Assembly (NCBI RefSeq): GCF_938028735.1
Contig: NZ_CALIMF010000006.1
Coordinates: forward strand, 58,467 to 122,466
Direction of reading: 5' to 3'
Length of the DNA stretch: 64,000 nt
Source: an uncultured Thermanaerothrix sp.
Lineage (GTDB): Bacteria; Chloroflexota; Anaerolineae; Anaerolineales; Anaerolineaceae
The notes beneath the pieces are model-generated. The model worked only from the letters and a program-made list of their open reading frames with translations. It searched no databases and had not been told where the DNA came from. Positions 26,233 to 34,658 of this stretch are shown in pieces. Numbering within the stretch: position 1 is the first letter of the stretch; each line of letters begins with the position of its first letter. The position numbers and the translations under genes were made by a program.

Positions 26233-27729
26233 TTATTCAACCCACCCAAAGGTGCGCTGGACGGCCTTCTTCCAACCGGCATAGAGTCGCTCGCGCTCCT
26301 CAGGGCTCATCTGCGGATTCCAGACCTTGTCCACCTGCCAGTTAGCCCGCAGTTCATCGAACGAGGTCCAGAACCCAACTGCCATACCCGCAGCGTAGGC
26401 CGCGCCAAGCGCGGTTGTCTCGGCCACCTTCGGGCGAATAACTGGCACACCCAGGATATCCGCCTGGAATTGCATCAGCAGTTCATTGTAGACCATGCCA
26501 CCATCCACTTTGAGGGCGGTGAGCGGTACGCCGGAGTCGGCATTCATCGCATCTAGCACCTCGCGGGTCTGGTAGGCAGTGGCCTCCAATGCGGCGCGGG
26601 CAATGTGACCACGGTTGACATAGCGGGTCAGTCCCACAATCACGCCACGGGCATCACTACGCCAATACGGCGCGAAGAGGCCCGAGAACGCCGGCACAAA
26701 GTAAATACCACCATTGTCCTCTACGGTGCGGGCCAACGCTTCGACGTCCTTCGAGGATTCAATCATCTTCAGGTTATCACGCAGCCACTGCACCAAGGCG
26801 CCGGTGATAGCAATGGAGCCCTCCAACGCATAAACCGCCGGTTGATCACCGATCTTGTAGGCCAACGTGGTCAACAAGCCACTCTTACTGGGCACAGGGC
26901 GGGTACCCGTGTTGAGCAGCATGAAGCAGCCAGTGCCATAGGTGTTCTTGGCTTCGCCGGGGCTGTAGCACGCCTGGCCAAACAGCGCTCCCTGTTGGTC
27001 GCCTAGATCACCCGCCACCGGGACGCCTTCCAGCAAACCCTTGGCATACCCGTACACATCGGAAGAAGGTCGAATTGCCGGTAGCATGGCGCGCGGGATG
27101 CCCAGAATCCCCAGAATCTCATCATCCCAATCCAGGGTCTCCAGGTTCATCAGCAGGGTGCGTGAGGCATTGGTGACATCCGTCACATGTACGCCACCCT
27201 TCGGACCACCAGTCAGGTTCCAGATCACCCAAGTATCAATGTTCCCAAAGATGACCTCGCCCTTTTCGGCCCTCTCGCGAACGCCCGGCACATTGTCCAG
27301 GATCCACTTGATCTTGGGGCCTGAGAAGTAAGTCGCCAGCGGCAACCCCGTCTTGGGGCGGAAGCGGTCCTGACCGCCATCGGCCGCCAGTTCATTGCAA
27401 ATCTTATCGGTGCGGGTGTCCTGCCAGACAATCGCATTATAGACGGGCTTGCCGGTCGCTTTCTCCCACACAATCGTTGTCTCGCGCTGATTGGTCACGC
27501 CAACTGCGGCGATATCCTTGGGGTCCACACCGCTCTTGCGCAACGCCCCCTCAATGACTTCCTGAGTCCGTGTCCAGATCTCCATTGGGTCGTGTTCGAC
27601 CCAACCGGGCTTGGGGTAAATTTGCTCGTGTTCCTTCTGATCCACCCCTACCACGTTGCCACTGTGGTCGAAGATCATAAAGCGAGTACTGGTCGTACCC
27701 TGATCGATAGCGGCAGCATACTTAGCCAT
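26233..27729 (-). CDS. glpK: Glycerol kinase
   Basis: The protein has 498 aa, standard for GlpK. The FGGY-family N terminus is [16 protein letters not shown], with '[22 protein letters not shown]', '[15 protein letters not shown]' and 'WQDTRT'. The C-terminal ATP-binding half has '[12 protein letters not shown]' and '[25 protein letters not shown]'. It makes glycerol-3-phosphate from glycerol and ATP, the substrate for the GlpA-like protein encoded downstream. It is 43 bases after dhaL, with a clear GGAGGTGTGG site before the ATG. Confidence 0.97.
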   Translation of the reverse strand: MAKYAAAIDQGTTSTRFMIFDHSGNVVGVDQKEHEQIYPKPGWVEHDPMEIWTRTQEVIEGALRKSGVDPKDIAAVGVTNQRETTIVWEKATGKPVYNAIVWQDTRTDKICNELAADGGQDRFRPKTGLPLATYFSGPKIKWILDNVPGVRERAEKGEVIFGNIDTWVIWNLTGGPKGGVHVTDVTNASRTLLMNLETLDWDDEILGILGIPRAMLPAIRPSSDVYGYAKGLLEGVPVAGDLGDQQGALFGQACYSPGEAKNTYGTGCFMLLNTGTRPVPSKSGLLTTLAYKIGDQPAVYALEGSIAITGALVQWLRDNLKMIESSKDVEALARTVEDNGGIYFVPAFSGLFAPYWRSDARGVIVGLTRYVNRGHIARAALEATAYQTREVLDAMNADSGVPLTALKVDGGMVYNELLMQFQADILGVPVIRPKVAETTALGAAYAAGMAVGFWTSFDELRANWQVDKVWNPQMSPEERERLYAGWKKAVQRTFGWVE

Positions 27730-27772
27730 ACCACACCTCCTGAGATTTTAGATTTGGAATTGAGACAATTTC

Positions 27773-28408
27773 TTATGCGTCACGCCAAACTTCAGCGGCC
27801 GCGCGCAACATTAGGTAGGAGGAGGTCGCCCCTGGGTCCTGATGACCCGCACTGCGCTCTCCTAAATAACTGGCACGCCCCTTTCGCGCTACTAGCGGGA
27901 TGGTAGCTTTCATCCCTTCTTCAGCCGCCCGGGCACAGCGATCCAGAGCCTCGCCTAAATTGCTACCGTTCTCCGCCGCTTGTTTGAGCGCATTCCAGGC
28001 CGGCACCAGGGCATCAATCATGGTCTTATCTCCCAACTCGGCCTTGCCCCGGTTCTTAACCCCAGTAATCCCGGCTTCTAGAGCGTTGATCCAATCCTCA
28101 AGCGTCAGTTCCATCTTGCCGGTGGTTTTCATTCCCGCCTGAAGGAAGAGCGTACCGTAAAGCGGACCACCCGCGCCGCCCACAGTAGCCAGCAGGGTCA
28201 TCCCTACCGTTTTAAGGATCGTACCAATGTCCTTGTCCGCTATCTCTGGCATCTTGCTGAGCACGGCTTTGAACCCGCGATCCATATTCGCCCCGTGATC
28301 GGCATCACCGATCGCCGCATCCAACTGAGTCAGGTAATCGCGGTTTTCCGCCAGAAGATCGGCGTAACGCTTAATCCACTCTAGTACTTTGTCCCGCGTA
28401 ATAACCAT
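27773..28408 (-). CDS. dhaL: Dihydroxyacetone kinase ADP-binding subunit DhaL
   Basis: The protein has 211 aa from the ATG at 28408, chosen because GGAG lies 6 bases upstream (an ATG at 28420 is in frame). With this start the three Mg-binding aspartates fall at 30, 35 and 37 (DAAIGDADHG), the same numbers as in E. coli DhaL. GGAGGPLYGTLFLQAG and 'GDKTMIDALVPAW' are also typical. In PTS-type kinases DhaL holds ADP permanently, is phosphorylated by DhaM, and passes phosphate to dihydroxyacetone on DhaK. It follows dhaK after a hairpin-containing gap. Confidence 0.95.
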   Translation of the reverse strand: MVITRDKVLEWIKRYADLLAENRDYLTQLDAAIGDADHGANMDRGFKAVLSKMPEIADKDIGTILKTVGMTLLATVGGAGGPLYGTLFLQAGMKTTGKMELTLEDWINALEAGITGVKNRGKAELGDKTMIDALVPAWNALKQAAENGSNLGEALDRCARAAEEGMKATIPLVARKGRASYLGERSAGHQDPGATSSYLMLRAAAEVWRDA

Positions 28409-28424
28409 ACGACGCTCCATTATG

Positions 28425-28455
28425 GTCGGGGTTTACCCTAAGGGCAAACCCCGAC
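28425..28455. repeat. Perfect 10-bp hairpin between dhaK and dhaL
   Basis: GTCGGGGTTT (28425-28434) pairs with AAACCCCGAC (28446-28455), with further CCC/GGG pairing inside the loop. There is no T-run. It lies directly before the dhaL ribosome-binding site, so it could affect relative expression or mRNA decay of the two segments. Confidence 0.55.
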
Positions 28456-28472
28456 AAGTCTTGATGTCAGAG

Positions 28473-29474
28473 TCACATACCCCAGCGCAAACCCGGAGTC
28501 TTGACCGGCGCATCCCACAACTTGATCATATCCTCATCCATCTTGAGCAACGTGATGGAAGTACCAGCCATCTCCAGACTGGTGATGTAGGAGCCAATCA
28601 GGTTGCGCACAACTTTAAGGCCGTGTTGGGTCGCAATCTGGTGGGCCTTGCGATATACAATGTACAACTCAATCAGCGGTGTTCCCCCCATACCGTTGAC
28701 GAAGAGCAATACTTCATCGCCCGGTTTATAGGGGATATCCTTGATGATCGGCTCCATCAGCATTTCAACAATCTCATCTGCCGGTTTGAGTTTCATGCGC
28801 GTTCGCCCCGGCTCACCATGGATACCGATCCCGATCTCCATCTCATCTTCAGGCAGATCGAAAGTGGGCCGACCCACATGCGGCACTGTGCACGAGGTGA
28901 GGGCCATACCCATGCTGCGCCCCCAATCCTTGACCTTACGACACACATCAGCCACCTCTTTGAGTGAGCGCCCTTGCTCTGCCGCCGCGCCGCATAATTT
29001 CTCAGCCAGGACGGTGCTGCCTACACCACGACGACCCGCCGTATAGAGGCTATCTTGCACAGCCACGTCGTCATCAATGATCACTGATTCCACTTCGATG
29101 CCCTCAGCGCGGGCGAGGTCGGCGGCCATCTCAAAATTCATAATGTCGCCCGTGTAGTTCTTGACAATGTGCAGAACTCCCGCCCCGCCGTTAATCGCCT
29201 TAGTCGCCTCTAACATCTGATCCGGCGTGGGTGAAGTGAATACCGCGCCCGGGCAGGCCGCATCCAACATGCCAATGCCGACAAGCCCCCCATGCATCGG
29301 TTCATGGCCCGAACCACCGCCCGAGAGCACACCCACTTTGCCCTTGACTGGTGCATCAACCCGCACGACGTAATTGGGATCAAAGTGCACCCGAATTAGA
29401 TCGGGGTGGGCCAGTGCCATCCCTTCCAGTTCTTCACGCACAACATCTTCGGGCTTATTAATTAGCTTTTTCAT
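28473..29474 (-). CDS. dhaK: Dihydroxyacetone kinase substrate-binding subunit DhaK
   Basis: The protein has 333 aa. '[18 protein letters not shown]' (49-66) and '[18 protein letters not shown]' (105-122) are family hallmarks. His219 in GIGIHGEPG is the residue that binds dihydroxyacetone as a hemiaminal in E. coli DhaK. It is about 20 residues shorter than E. coli DhaK but keeps the full K domain. It works with DhaL and the DhaM-HPr-EI protein of this operon. It is 133 bases downstream of glpF, with a hairpin in the gap. Confidence 0.95.
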   Translation of the reverse strand: MKKLINKPEDVVREELEGMALAHPDLIRVHFDPNYVVRVDAPVKGKVGVLSGGGSGHEPMHGGLVGIGMLDAACPGAVFTSPTPDQMLEATKAINGGAGVLHIVKNYTGDIMNFEMAADLARAEGIEVESVIIDDDVAVQDSLYTAGRRGVGSTVLAEKLCGAAAEQGRSLKEVADVCRKVKDWGRSMGMALTSCTVPHVGRPTFDLPEDEMEIGIGIHGEPGRTRMKLKPADEIVEMLMEPIIKDIPYKPGDEVLLFVNGMGGTPLIELYIVYRKAHQIATQHGLKVVRNLIGSYITSLEMAGTSITLLKMDEDMIKLWDAPVKTPGLRWGM

Positions 29475-29559
29475 ACCTCACTTCCTTTCTGTTTCTTACA
29501 AGTAATTACCGCTTCCCTTCAGTGGCCATCCACACCGCCCCCCAGTATACCCGCTTAGT

Positions 29560-29588
29560 GTGGGCCCACCCCAAAGGGGCAGGCCCAC
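29560..29588. repeat. Hairpin between glpF and dhaK
   Basis: GTGGGCC (29560-29566) pairs with GGCCCAC (29582-29588), and CCCC pairs with GGGG around an AAA loop, with a CA/CA internal mismatch. It lies 19 bases after the glpF stop and lacks a T-run on the minus strand. It may protect or process the glpF message. Confidence 0.55.
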
Positions 29589-29607
29589 TATCATCGAGAA
29601 AATTAAC

Positions 29608-30402
29608 TTACTCGCTCTTCTCGGGCAAGAAGGCGCTGACAAACCAGTCATAGAGCAGCACGCCCAGAATAGCACCGATGATCGGCATAATCACAGGGGC
29701 AACAATCCAGTAGGAACCATCGAAGAGGCCCTGTGTCCCAACCAGCGCACCGAAGATGCGCGGGCCAAGATCACGGGCAGGATTGATGGCGTAACCGCTC
29801 GGGCCACCCAGGCTCAGACCGACCGAGAGCACCGTGCCGCCAACCAAGAAGGGCCCCATGTTGAACTTCAGGCCCAGGTTGCGCTGATCGCCGCTAGCCA
29901 GCACGCCAAAGAGCAGCACCATAGTACCGAAAATTTCCGCGATGCTGGCATTCAGCAGCGAGTAAGAACCCTGCGCGGCGGCACCCTGACCACCCCAGAA
30001 GGCCTGACCAAAGACCGAACCGGGACCGGTGCACCACACATTGGGCATACCTGCCGCCACCAGACCCTCACGGTAAACTAGGTACACACCCAGCGCACCC
30101 AGGAACGCGCCCACCAATTGACCTAAGATGTAGGTAGGCACTTTGGACCAAGGGAAGCCGCGCTTGACCGCCAAAGCAATGGTCACCGCCGGGTTAATAT
30201 GAGCGCCCGATACGCCGCCCGCTACATAAACTGCCACAATGACTGCGAAGGCCCAGCCGATGGTGATGGTGTTCCAGTTATACGCTGGCGCAGCCAACCG
30301 CGGGGCAAGCCCCACATTGGCAACCACACCATCACCCAGCAAGATCAGGGTGAAAGTACCAATGACTTCTCCCAGAAACTCGCCTAAACCCTTGGATTTC
30401 AT
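29608..30402 (-). CDS. glpF: Glycerol uptake facilitator (aquaglyceroporin)
   Basis: The protein has 264 aa with six helices and two half-helices. Both NPA boxes are present: GAHINPAVT (67-75) and GYAINPARDLGPR (203-215). The Asp after the second box (NPARD) is the residue typical of glycerol-conducting GlpF, as against water-specific aquaporins. It admits glycerol by facilitated diffusion in the inner membrane. AGGAGA lies 8 bases before the ATG. It is the first gene after the regulatory gap and leads the glpF-dhaKL-glpK operon. Confidence 0.95.
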   Translation of the reverse strand: MKSKGLGEFLGEVIGTFTLILLGDGVVANVGLAPRLAAPAYNWNTITIGWAFAVIVAVYVAGGVSGAHINPAVTIALAVKRGFPWSKVPTYILGQLVGAFLGALGVYLVYREGLVAAGMPNVWCTGPGSVFGQAFWGGQGAAAQGSYSLLNASIAEIFGTMVLLFGVLASGDQRNLGLKFNMGPFLVGGTVLSVGLSLGGPSGYAINPARDLGPRIFGALVGTQGLFDGSYWIVAPVIMPIIGAILGVLLYDWFVSAFLPEKSE

Positions 30403-30531
30403 GTCGGACCTCTCCTTTCATAAAGGATTTGAAGAATAGAAATAGATGGGGCAACAGATTACGGTTTGGCTTATCCCTCCGTTCACCTCCTTTGGATATA
30501 GAATTGAACCATCCACAAACAATGGGTCTTG

Positions 30532-30571
30532 CAAAAAATACCGCCGATTAGGAATTTCCTAACAGCGGTAT
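30532..30571 (-). terminator. Hairpin plus T-run in the glpF leader (terminator or attenuator)
   Basis: Outer arms ATACCGC (30538-30544) and GCGGTAT (30565-30571) enclose an inner TTAGGAA/TTCCTAA (30548-30554 and 30556-30562). On the minus strand the stem is followed by TTTTTTGC. It lies about 200 bases past dhaR and about 130 before glpF, so it either ends the dhaR message or attenuates the glp operon. If the inner one-base loop opens, only the outer stem plus part of the inner stem would form. Confidence 0.6.
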
Positions 30572-30740
30572 CTCTTGCCTAAAGAAAGAACACTAATACA
30601 CCATCCCGTACCCCACAGCATCACTACAGGGTACCCATGCACTCCCTCACTACCTTGCATCCATATTGCGCAGGACATCACAACTTATTGTAAGGCGTTT
30701 GCCCATCCTGTCAAATTAATCCTCAAATAATGTATCGCTT

Positions 30741-30768
30741 TGAAACAATTTTCTCATGAATTGTTTCA
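30741..30768. promoter_or_regulatory. Perfect palindrome, candidate DhaR-binding site
   Basis: TGAAACAATT (30741-30750), eight bases, then AATTGTTTCA (30759-30768): a perfect 10-bp inverted repeat touching the dhaR stop codon. A further half site GAAAC lies at 30773-30777. It is AT-rich and lacks a T-run, so it fits a dimeric activator site upstream of glpF better than a terminator. Confidence 0.5.
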
Positions 30769-32751
30769 TTACGAAACACCGTTTTCGCGCCGCCCATCCT
30801 CACGATAGGAGTCTAATGAGATGTTCATGCGTCGCAGGTAACGCCACAAGGTCGTTCGGCCAACTCCCAGCAAACGCGCCATCTGAGAAAGATTACCATG
30901 ACATTGTTGAGCTGCCTGCAAAATGGCTTGACGCTCAATCTCTTCCAAACGAGGCGGATTAGGTAGCCAAACCGAATTTCTCAAGTCCGTACCGGTCTGC
31001 AAAGGGGGCAAATGTGCTGGCATAATAACCTGGGATGGGCTGGCCTGCACGGCCGCCCGCGTCAACACCGATTCCAATTCTCGCACGTTCCCAGGCCAGG
31101 AATGGGCTTTGAGGACAGCCAGGGTATCTCGGCTCAGACTGAGCGGATGTCCCAATTGCCGCCCCAAGCGTTGCAATATCTGCTCAATTAACAATTCTAG
31201 GTCTTGTTTGCGTTCCCGCAAGGGAGGCAACATGATCTCAAACAGGCTCAAACGGTAAAACAGATCGGCGCGAAAATTACCCTCAGCCACCAAATGCTCC
31301 AAATCCGCCGAACTTGAAGCAATAATCCGCACATCCACCTCTATAGGCTTACGACTGCCAATCCGTTGTACGATCCCCAATTCAAGATAATTCAACAGAA
31401 CCGATTGCGCCTCCAGAGGGAGCGCCTCCACATCTTGAAAGAAAAGCGTCCCCCCATCGGCCAATTCAAACTTGCTGGCATGAGACAGACCTTCTCCCAC
31501 ACTGCGCTCTACTCCTAGCAACTCTGGTAAAACCAATTCGCTTGGCACCGCCGTACAAGCAAATACCACAAAGGGACCGTGACTGCGCGGGCTGTGGTAG
31601 TGGATGGCACGCGCCAGCAAGTTTTTACCTGTCCCACTTTCCCCCCGGATAAGCACACACCCTCGGGCCGCAGCCGCACTACGGGCTAAACGTCGTACTC
31701 GACGAATCGCTGGTGACTCACCCACCAGATTCTGAAGGTCAAAAGTGGGCGATCCCACCTGGCGCTGGACGTACTCGCGCAGGCTCTTAAGGGGGCGCAG
31801 CACCGCCAGAACGGCACGCAAGCCACGTCGCCCACGTACATATTGGAGGCTCAGCAGACAAGAAATCGTCTCTCCCAAAACCGAAAGTTGAACTTCCAGA
31901 TCTGAAACCGGGATTTGACGATGTAGGGCATCCACAACGTACGGCGGGAACTTCACAAAGGCATCCAGGCGGGCTCCCATTAGTGATTCCGGGGCGATCT
32001 TAAGAATTTCAGCCGCAGCCGGATTAACGTGAATCACGATTCCTTCCGCGTTCCAGGCCAGAATACCCTCGTTGATACTGCTCAGAATGGCATTAATTCC
32101 GGCCAACTGGCTGTTCTGCTCTTCCAGCAATTGATCCGACTGACGTTGTGCTTCAATGGCGCGCGCACCTGCCACCACCATACCCAGCGCATATGGGTGG
32201 AAATTGCTCACGCGTGTGATAACCCCCAACGCTCCTAGCAATTTCCCGCTGATATCAAACACTGGCGCCGCAGCGCAGCTGACATCGTGCAACGGCTGAC
32301 AAAAATGTTCATAACCAATCACTTGGACAGGTTCACGCTCCAGAAGCGCCACACCAATAGCATTGGTGCCCAGTTCACTCTCTGCCAACAACGTGCCCGG
32401 CTTAATCTGCATGCTCTCGAGGGTCGCCAACATTCCCGGATCGCCGACCCGATCCAGTAAGTAGCCCACACTGTTTGCAAACAGCACTGCCGAATTTGAA
32501 TTTTCGATGTACTGGTAAATGTCCTCCATAACGGGCCGAGCAATGGCCATCAATTCAAAATAGTTGACCTGCATTGAGAACAAGTGCTGGTCAGACAACC
32601 GTTGCGGCTTAAGAGACGTATAAGGATCCACGCGCGCCCAACAGCGTTGCCACGAGGCCGCAATGATAGGTCGCACTTGGGGCATAACAATATGGCGAGT
32701 TATGAAAGCGTGCCATGCATCGTAAAGATGTTCTTTGATCGCCCGATCCAT
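30769..32751 (-). CDS. dhaR: DhaR/AcoR-like transcriptional activator with degenerate AAA+ domain
   Basis: The protein has 660 aa. It has an N-terminal GAF-like sensor (about 75-200, with the AcoR/DhaR-type 'ESELGTNAIGVAL...GYEHFC'), PAS (about 212-320), AAA+ of the sigma-54-activator fold (about 340-575; Walker A GESGTGK 370-376, arginine fingers in FRADLFYRL), and a Fis-type HTH (about 605-645). GAFTGA, needed to contact sigma-54, is absent (GVERSVGEGLSH at 413-424), and Walker B reads FFQDVE instead of FLDEI. E. coli DhaR likewise activates a sigma-70 promoter and is controlled by DhaK and DhaL. The position directly upstream of glpF-dhaKL fits that role. Confidence 0.85.
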   Translation of the reverse strand: MDRAIKEHLYDAWHAFITRHIVMPQVRPIIAASWQRCWARVDPYTSLKPQRLSDQHLFSMQVNYFELMAIARPVMEDIYQYIENSNSAVLFANSVGYLLDRVGDPGMLATLESMQIKPGTLLAESELGTNAIGVALLEREPVQVIGYEHFCQPLHDVSCAAAPVFDISGKLLGALGVITRVSNFHPYALGMVVAGARAIEAQRQSDQLLEEQNSQLAGINAILSSINEGILAWNAEGIVIHVNPAAAEILKIAPESLMGARLDAFVKFPPYVVDALHRQIPVSDLEVQLSVLGETISCLLSLQYVRGRRGLRAVLAVLRPLKSLREYVQRQVGSPTFDLQNLVGESPAIRRVRRLARSAAAARGCVLIRGESGTGKNLLARAIHYHSPRSHGPFVVFACTAVPSELVLPELLGVERSVGEGLSHASKFELADGGTLFFQDVEALPLEAQSVLLNYLELGIVQRIGSRKPIEVDVRIIASSSADLEHLVAEGNFRADLFYRLSLFEIMLPPLRERKQDLELLIEQILQRLGRQLGHPLSLSRDTLAVLKAHSWPGNVRELESVLTRAAVQASPSQVIMPAHLPPLQTGTDLRNSVWLPNPPRLEEIERQAILQAAQQCHGNLSQMARLLGVGRTTLWRYLRRMNISLDSYREDGRRENGVS

Positions 32752-32838
32752 TCCAGCGCCTCGTTCTTCTGCTCACCCTTCGCCTCCCCCTTGGTTTCTA
32801 TTGTAGCAAAAAACCGCCCATTATGCCAAAGGTATAGA

Positions 32839-32844
32839 TATAAT
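32839..32844 (+). promoter_or_regulatory. -10 element for murA
   Basis: A perfect TATAAT lies 16 bases before the murA ATG at 32861. A start site about 7 bases downstream would leave only a 10-12 base leader containing the GGAGG site. The -35 is weak. Confidence 0.5.
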
Positions 32845-32860
32845 AACCATGGAGGTGACA

Positions 32861-34141
32861 ATGGAAAAGTTTGTAATTGAAGGCGGTTTCCCTCTTCGCG
32901 GCGAGGTCACTCCCTCCGGGAACAAAAACGCTGCCCTACCCCTGCTGGCAGCCTGTCTGCTAACGGATGAGCCGATTATTCTGCGCAATGTTCCCAATAT
33001 CCTTGATGTGCGCACCATGCGAGCCCTGCTCGAATCCCTAGGCGTGGAATTCACGGATTTGGACGAGCACACTTGGAAGATTCAGGCCAAGGAAGTTCGC
33101 CCGGCTGATCTAGACCCTGATCTGTGCCGCAAAATACGCGCGTCCATCCTTCTGGCTGGCCCCATGAGCGCACGCACCGGCGAATTGCGCCTACCCCCGC
33201 CTGGGGGAGATGTCATTGGACGCCGCCGCGTGGATACCCACCTTCTGGCACTTAAAAAATTGGGAGTGGATGTCTCCTATGATCGCTACTTCTACTTCCA
33301 TGCCAATGGATTGCACGGTGCCAACATTCTCCTCGATGAGGCCAGCGTGACCGCAACCGAAAACGCCATAATGGCTGCCGTCATGGCCAAAGGCGAAAGC
33401 GTGATTCGTAACGCCGCCTCAGAGCCTCACATCCAGGAATTGTGCCATTTTTTGAATTCATTAGGCGCCAAAATTGAGAACATTGGATCCAATACCTTGC
33501 ACATCACTGGGGTGGACCGCTTGCATGGGGGAGAATTCACCATCGGCCCTGATTACTTGGAGGTGGTCTCTTTCATTGGGGCGGCTGCAGTGACGCGGGG
33601 AGAGATCACGATTCGCAAAGCCGGGCCTGAATACCTGGATATGATCCAACTGGTCTTCGGTCGGCTGGGTGTCCACTGGGAAGTGCATGGTGAGGATATC
33701 TTTGTCCCTCGCGAACAACGTTTGACCATTGAGCCTGATTTAGGAGGCGCCATCCCCGAAATCAGCGTCATGCCCTGGCCAGCCTTTCCCACCGACCTGA
33801 TGAGCATTGCCCTGGTCGTGGCTACGCAATCCAAAGGCACTGTGCTGTTCCACGACTGGATGTACCCCAGCCGCATGTTTTTCACCGATAAACTGGTCAG
33901 TATGGGGGCCCAAATTGTCCTCTGCGACCCCCATCGTTGCATTGTTCAGGGCCCCACCGAACTCTACGGTGAAAAACTAGAAAGCCCAGATATTCGCGCA
34001 GGTATGGCACTCGTGTTAGCCGCGCTCTCCGCCCGCGGCACCTCAGTTATTCGAAACATTGGACAAATTGACCGGGGATACGAGCGGGTAGACGAGAAAC
34101 TGGCAGCACTGGGTGCTCACATTCAACGCATCCGCGAGTAG
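32861..34141 (+). CDS. murA: UDP-N-acetylglucosamine 1-carboxyvinyltransferase (MurA), Asp-type active site
   Basis: The protein has 426 aa. It is an EPSP-synthase-fold enzyme that adds enolpyruvate to UDP-GlcNAc in the first step of peptidoglycan synthesis. Lys22-Asn23 (GNKNAAL) match the E. coli catalytic residues. The active-site loop reads GGDVIGRRRVD, with Asp117 in place of the Cys115 that fosfomycin alkylates; the same Cys-to-Asp change is known in mycobacterial and chlamydial MurA. The start at 32861 is preferred over the ATG at 32849 because GGAGG then lies 5 bases upstream and the protein begins like other MurA (MEKFVIEGG). A terminator follows. Confidence 0.95.
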   Translation: MEKFVIEGGFPLRGEVTPSGNKNAALPLLAACLLTDEPIILRNVPNILDVRTMRALLESLGVEFTDLDEHTWKIQAKEVRPADLDPDLCRKIRASILLAGPMSARTGELRLPPPGGDVIGRRRVDTHLLALKKLGVDVSYDRYFYFHANGLHGANILLDEASVTATENAIMAAVMAKGESVIRNAASEPHIQELCHFLNSLGAKIENIGSNTLHITGVDRLHGGEFTIGPDYLEVVSFIGAAAVTRGEITIRKAGPEYLDMIQLVFGRLGVHWEVHGEDIFVPREQRLTIEPDLGGAIPEISVMPWPAFPTDLMSIALVVATQSKGTVLFHDWMYPSRMFFTDKLVSMGAQIVLCDPHRCIVQGPTELYGEKLESPDIRAGMALVLAALSARGTSVIRNIGQIDRGYERVDEKLAALGAHIQRIRE

Positions 34142-34160
34142 TCACCGCTAGTACCCCAAC

Positions 34161-34191
34161 ACGAAAGCCCGGCGCATTGCCGGGCTTTCGT
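34161..34191. terminator. Bidirectional terminator between murA and trxA
   Basis: A perfect 13-bp stem, ACGAAAGCCCGGC (34161-34173) with GCCGGGCTTTCGT (34179-34191), lies between the convergent ends of murA and trxA. CTTTCGTT on one side and the mirrored CTTTCGTG on the other give short T-rich tails. Confidence 0.75.
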
Positions 34192-34212
34192 TGGTCACCA
34201 TCGCAATGCCCC

Positions 34213-34575
34213 TCAGGAATTGGCCTGGGCTGAAGCCGCCTGAACCACTTCCAGGAATTGTTCTACCACATCGCGCAACATGCCCTCCGGCAGTGCCCCC
34301 ACTTGACGATGGACGACCTTGCCATTGGCAACAAAAAGGAGCGTGGGGATGCCCTGAACGCCAAAGCGCGTCGCCCACTCCGGATTCTCATCTGTGTTGA
34401 CTTTGGCTACTAGCAATTTTCCGGCATAATCCTTGGCAATCTTCTCAAGGGCCGGCGCAATGAGACGACACGGCCCACACCAGGGCGCCCAAAAGTCCAC
34501 AATTACCGGTAAAGCCGATTGCAACACCGTTTTCTCAAACGTTGCGTCCGTTACATGAATGGGTGCATCAATCAT
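34213..34575 (-). CDS. trxA: Thioredoxin
   Basis: The protein has 120 aa from the ATG at 34575, with GGGAG 9 bases upstream; the longer frame to 34602 has a non-typical N terminus. The active site is WAPWCGPCR with the redox pair Cys33/Cys36. The cis-Pro segment GIPTLLFVANG and the C-terminal helix are standard. It reduces protein disulfides in the cytoplasm. It converges with murA on a shared terminator. Confidence 0.95.
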   Translation of the reverse strand: MIDAPIHVTDATFEKTVLQSALPVIVDFWAPWCGPCRLIAPALEKIAKDYAGKLLVAKVNTDENPEWATRFGVQGIPTLLFVANGKVVHRQVGALPEGMLRDVVEQFLEVVQAASAQANS

Positions 34576-34658
34576 TCTACTTATCTCCCTTCTAACAACC
34601 AAGACTAAATCGGGTTTAGTATATCATAGATCAGCCCCAAACGGCCCCAACAATCAGA

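Larger units (their letters stand above)
30403..30768. promoter_or_regulatory. Regulatory leader of the glycerol/dihydroxyacetone operon (366 bases, no gene)
   Basis: Read on the minus strand, this gap holds in order: a 28-base palindrome next to dhaR (30741-30768), a hairpin with T-run (30532-30571), a possible promoter TTGTTT-N16-TATATC just after it, an isolated perfect Shine-Dalgarno-like stretch (complement at 30483-30492) with no clear start codon behind it, and the real glpF site AGGAGA. No open frame of note and no sigma-54 -24/-12 box at proper spacing is seen. Confidence 0.55.

Noticed and set aside
28389..28967. 192-aa plus-strand open frame opposite dhaK
   Set aside because: Antisense to dhaK with its conserved motifs; no family resemblance.
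29560..30081. 173-aa plus-strand open frame opposite glpF
   Set aside because: Antisense to a clear aquaglyceroporin; no motif support.
30403..30768. A sigma-54 promoter for the glycerol operon
   Set aside because: The regulator has a sigma-54-activator fold, but no GG-N10-GC box at proper spacing was found and GAFTGA is missing.
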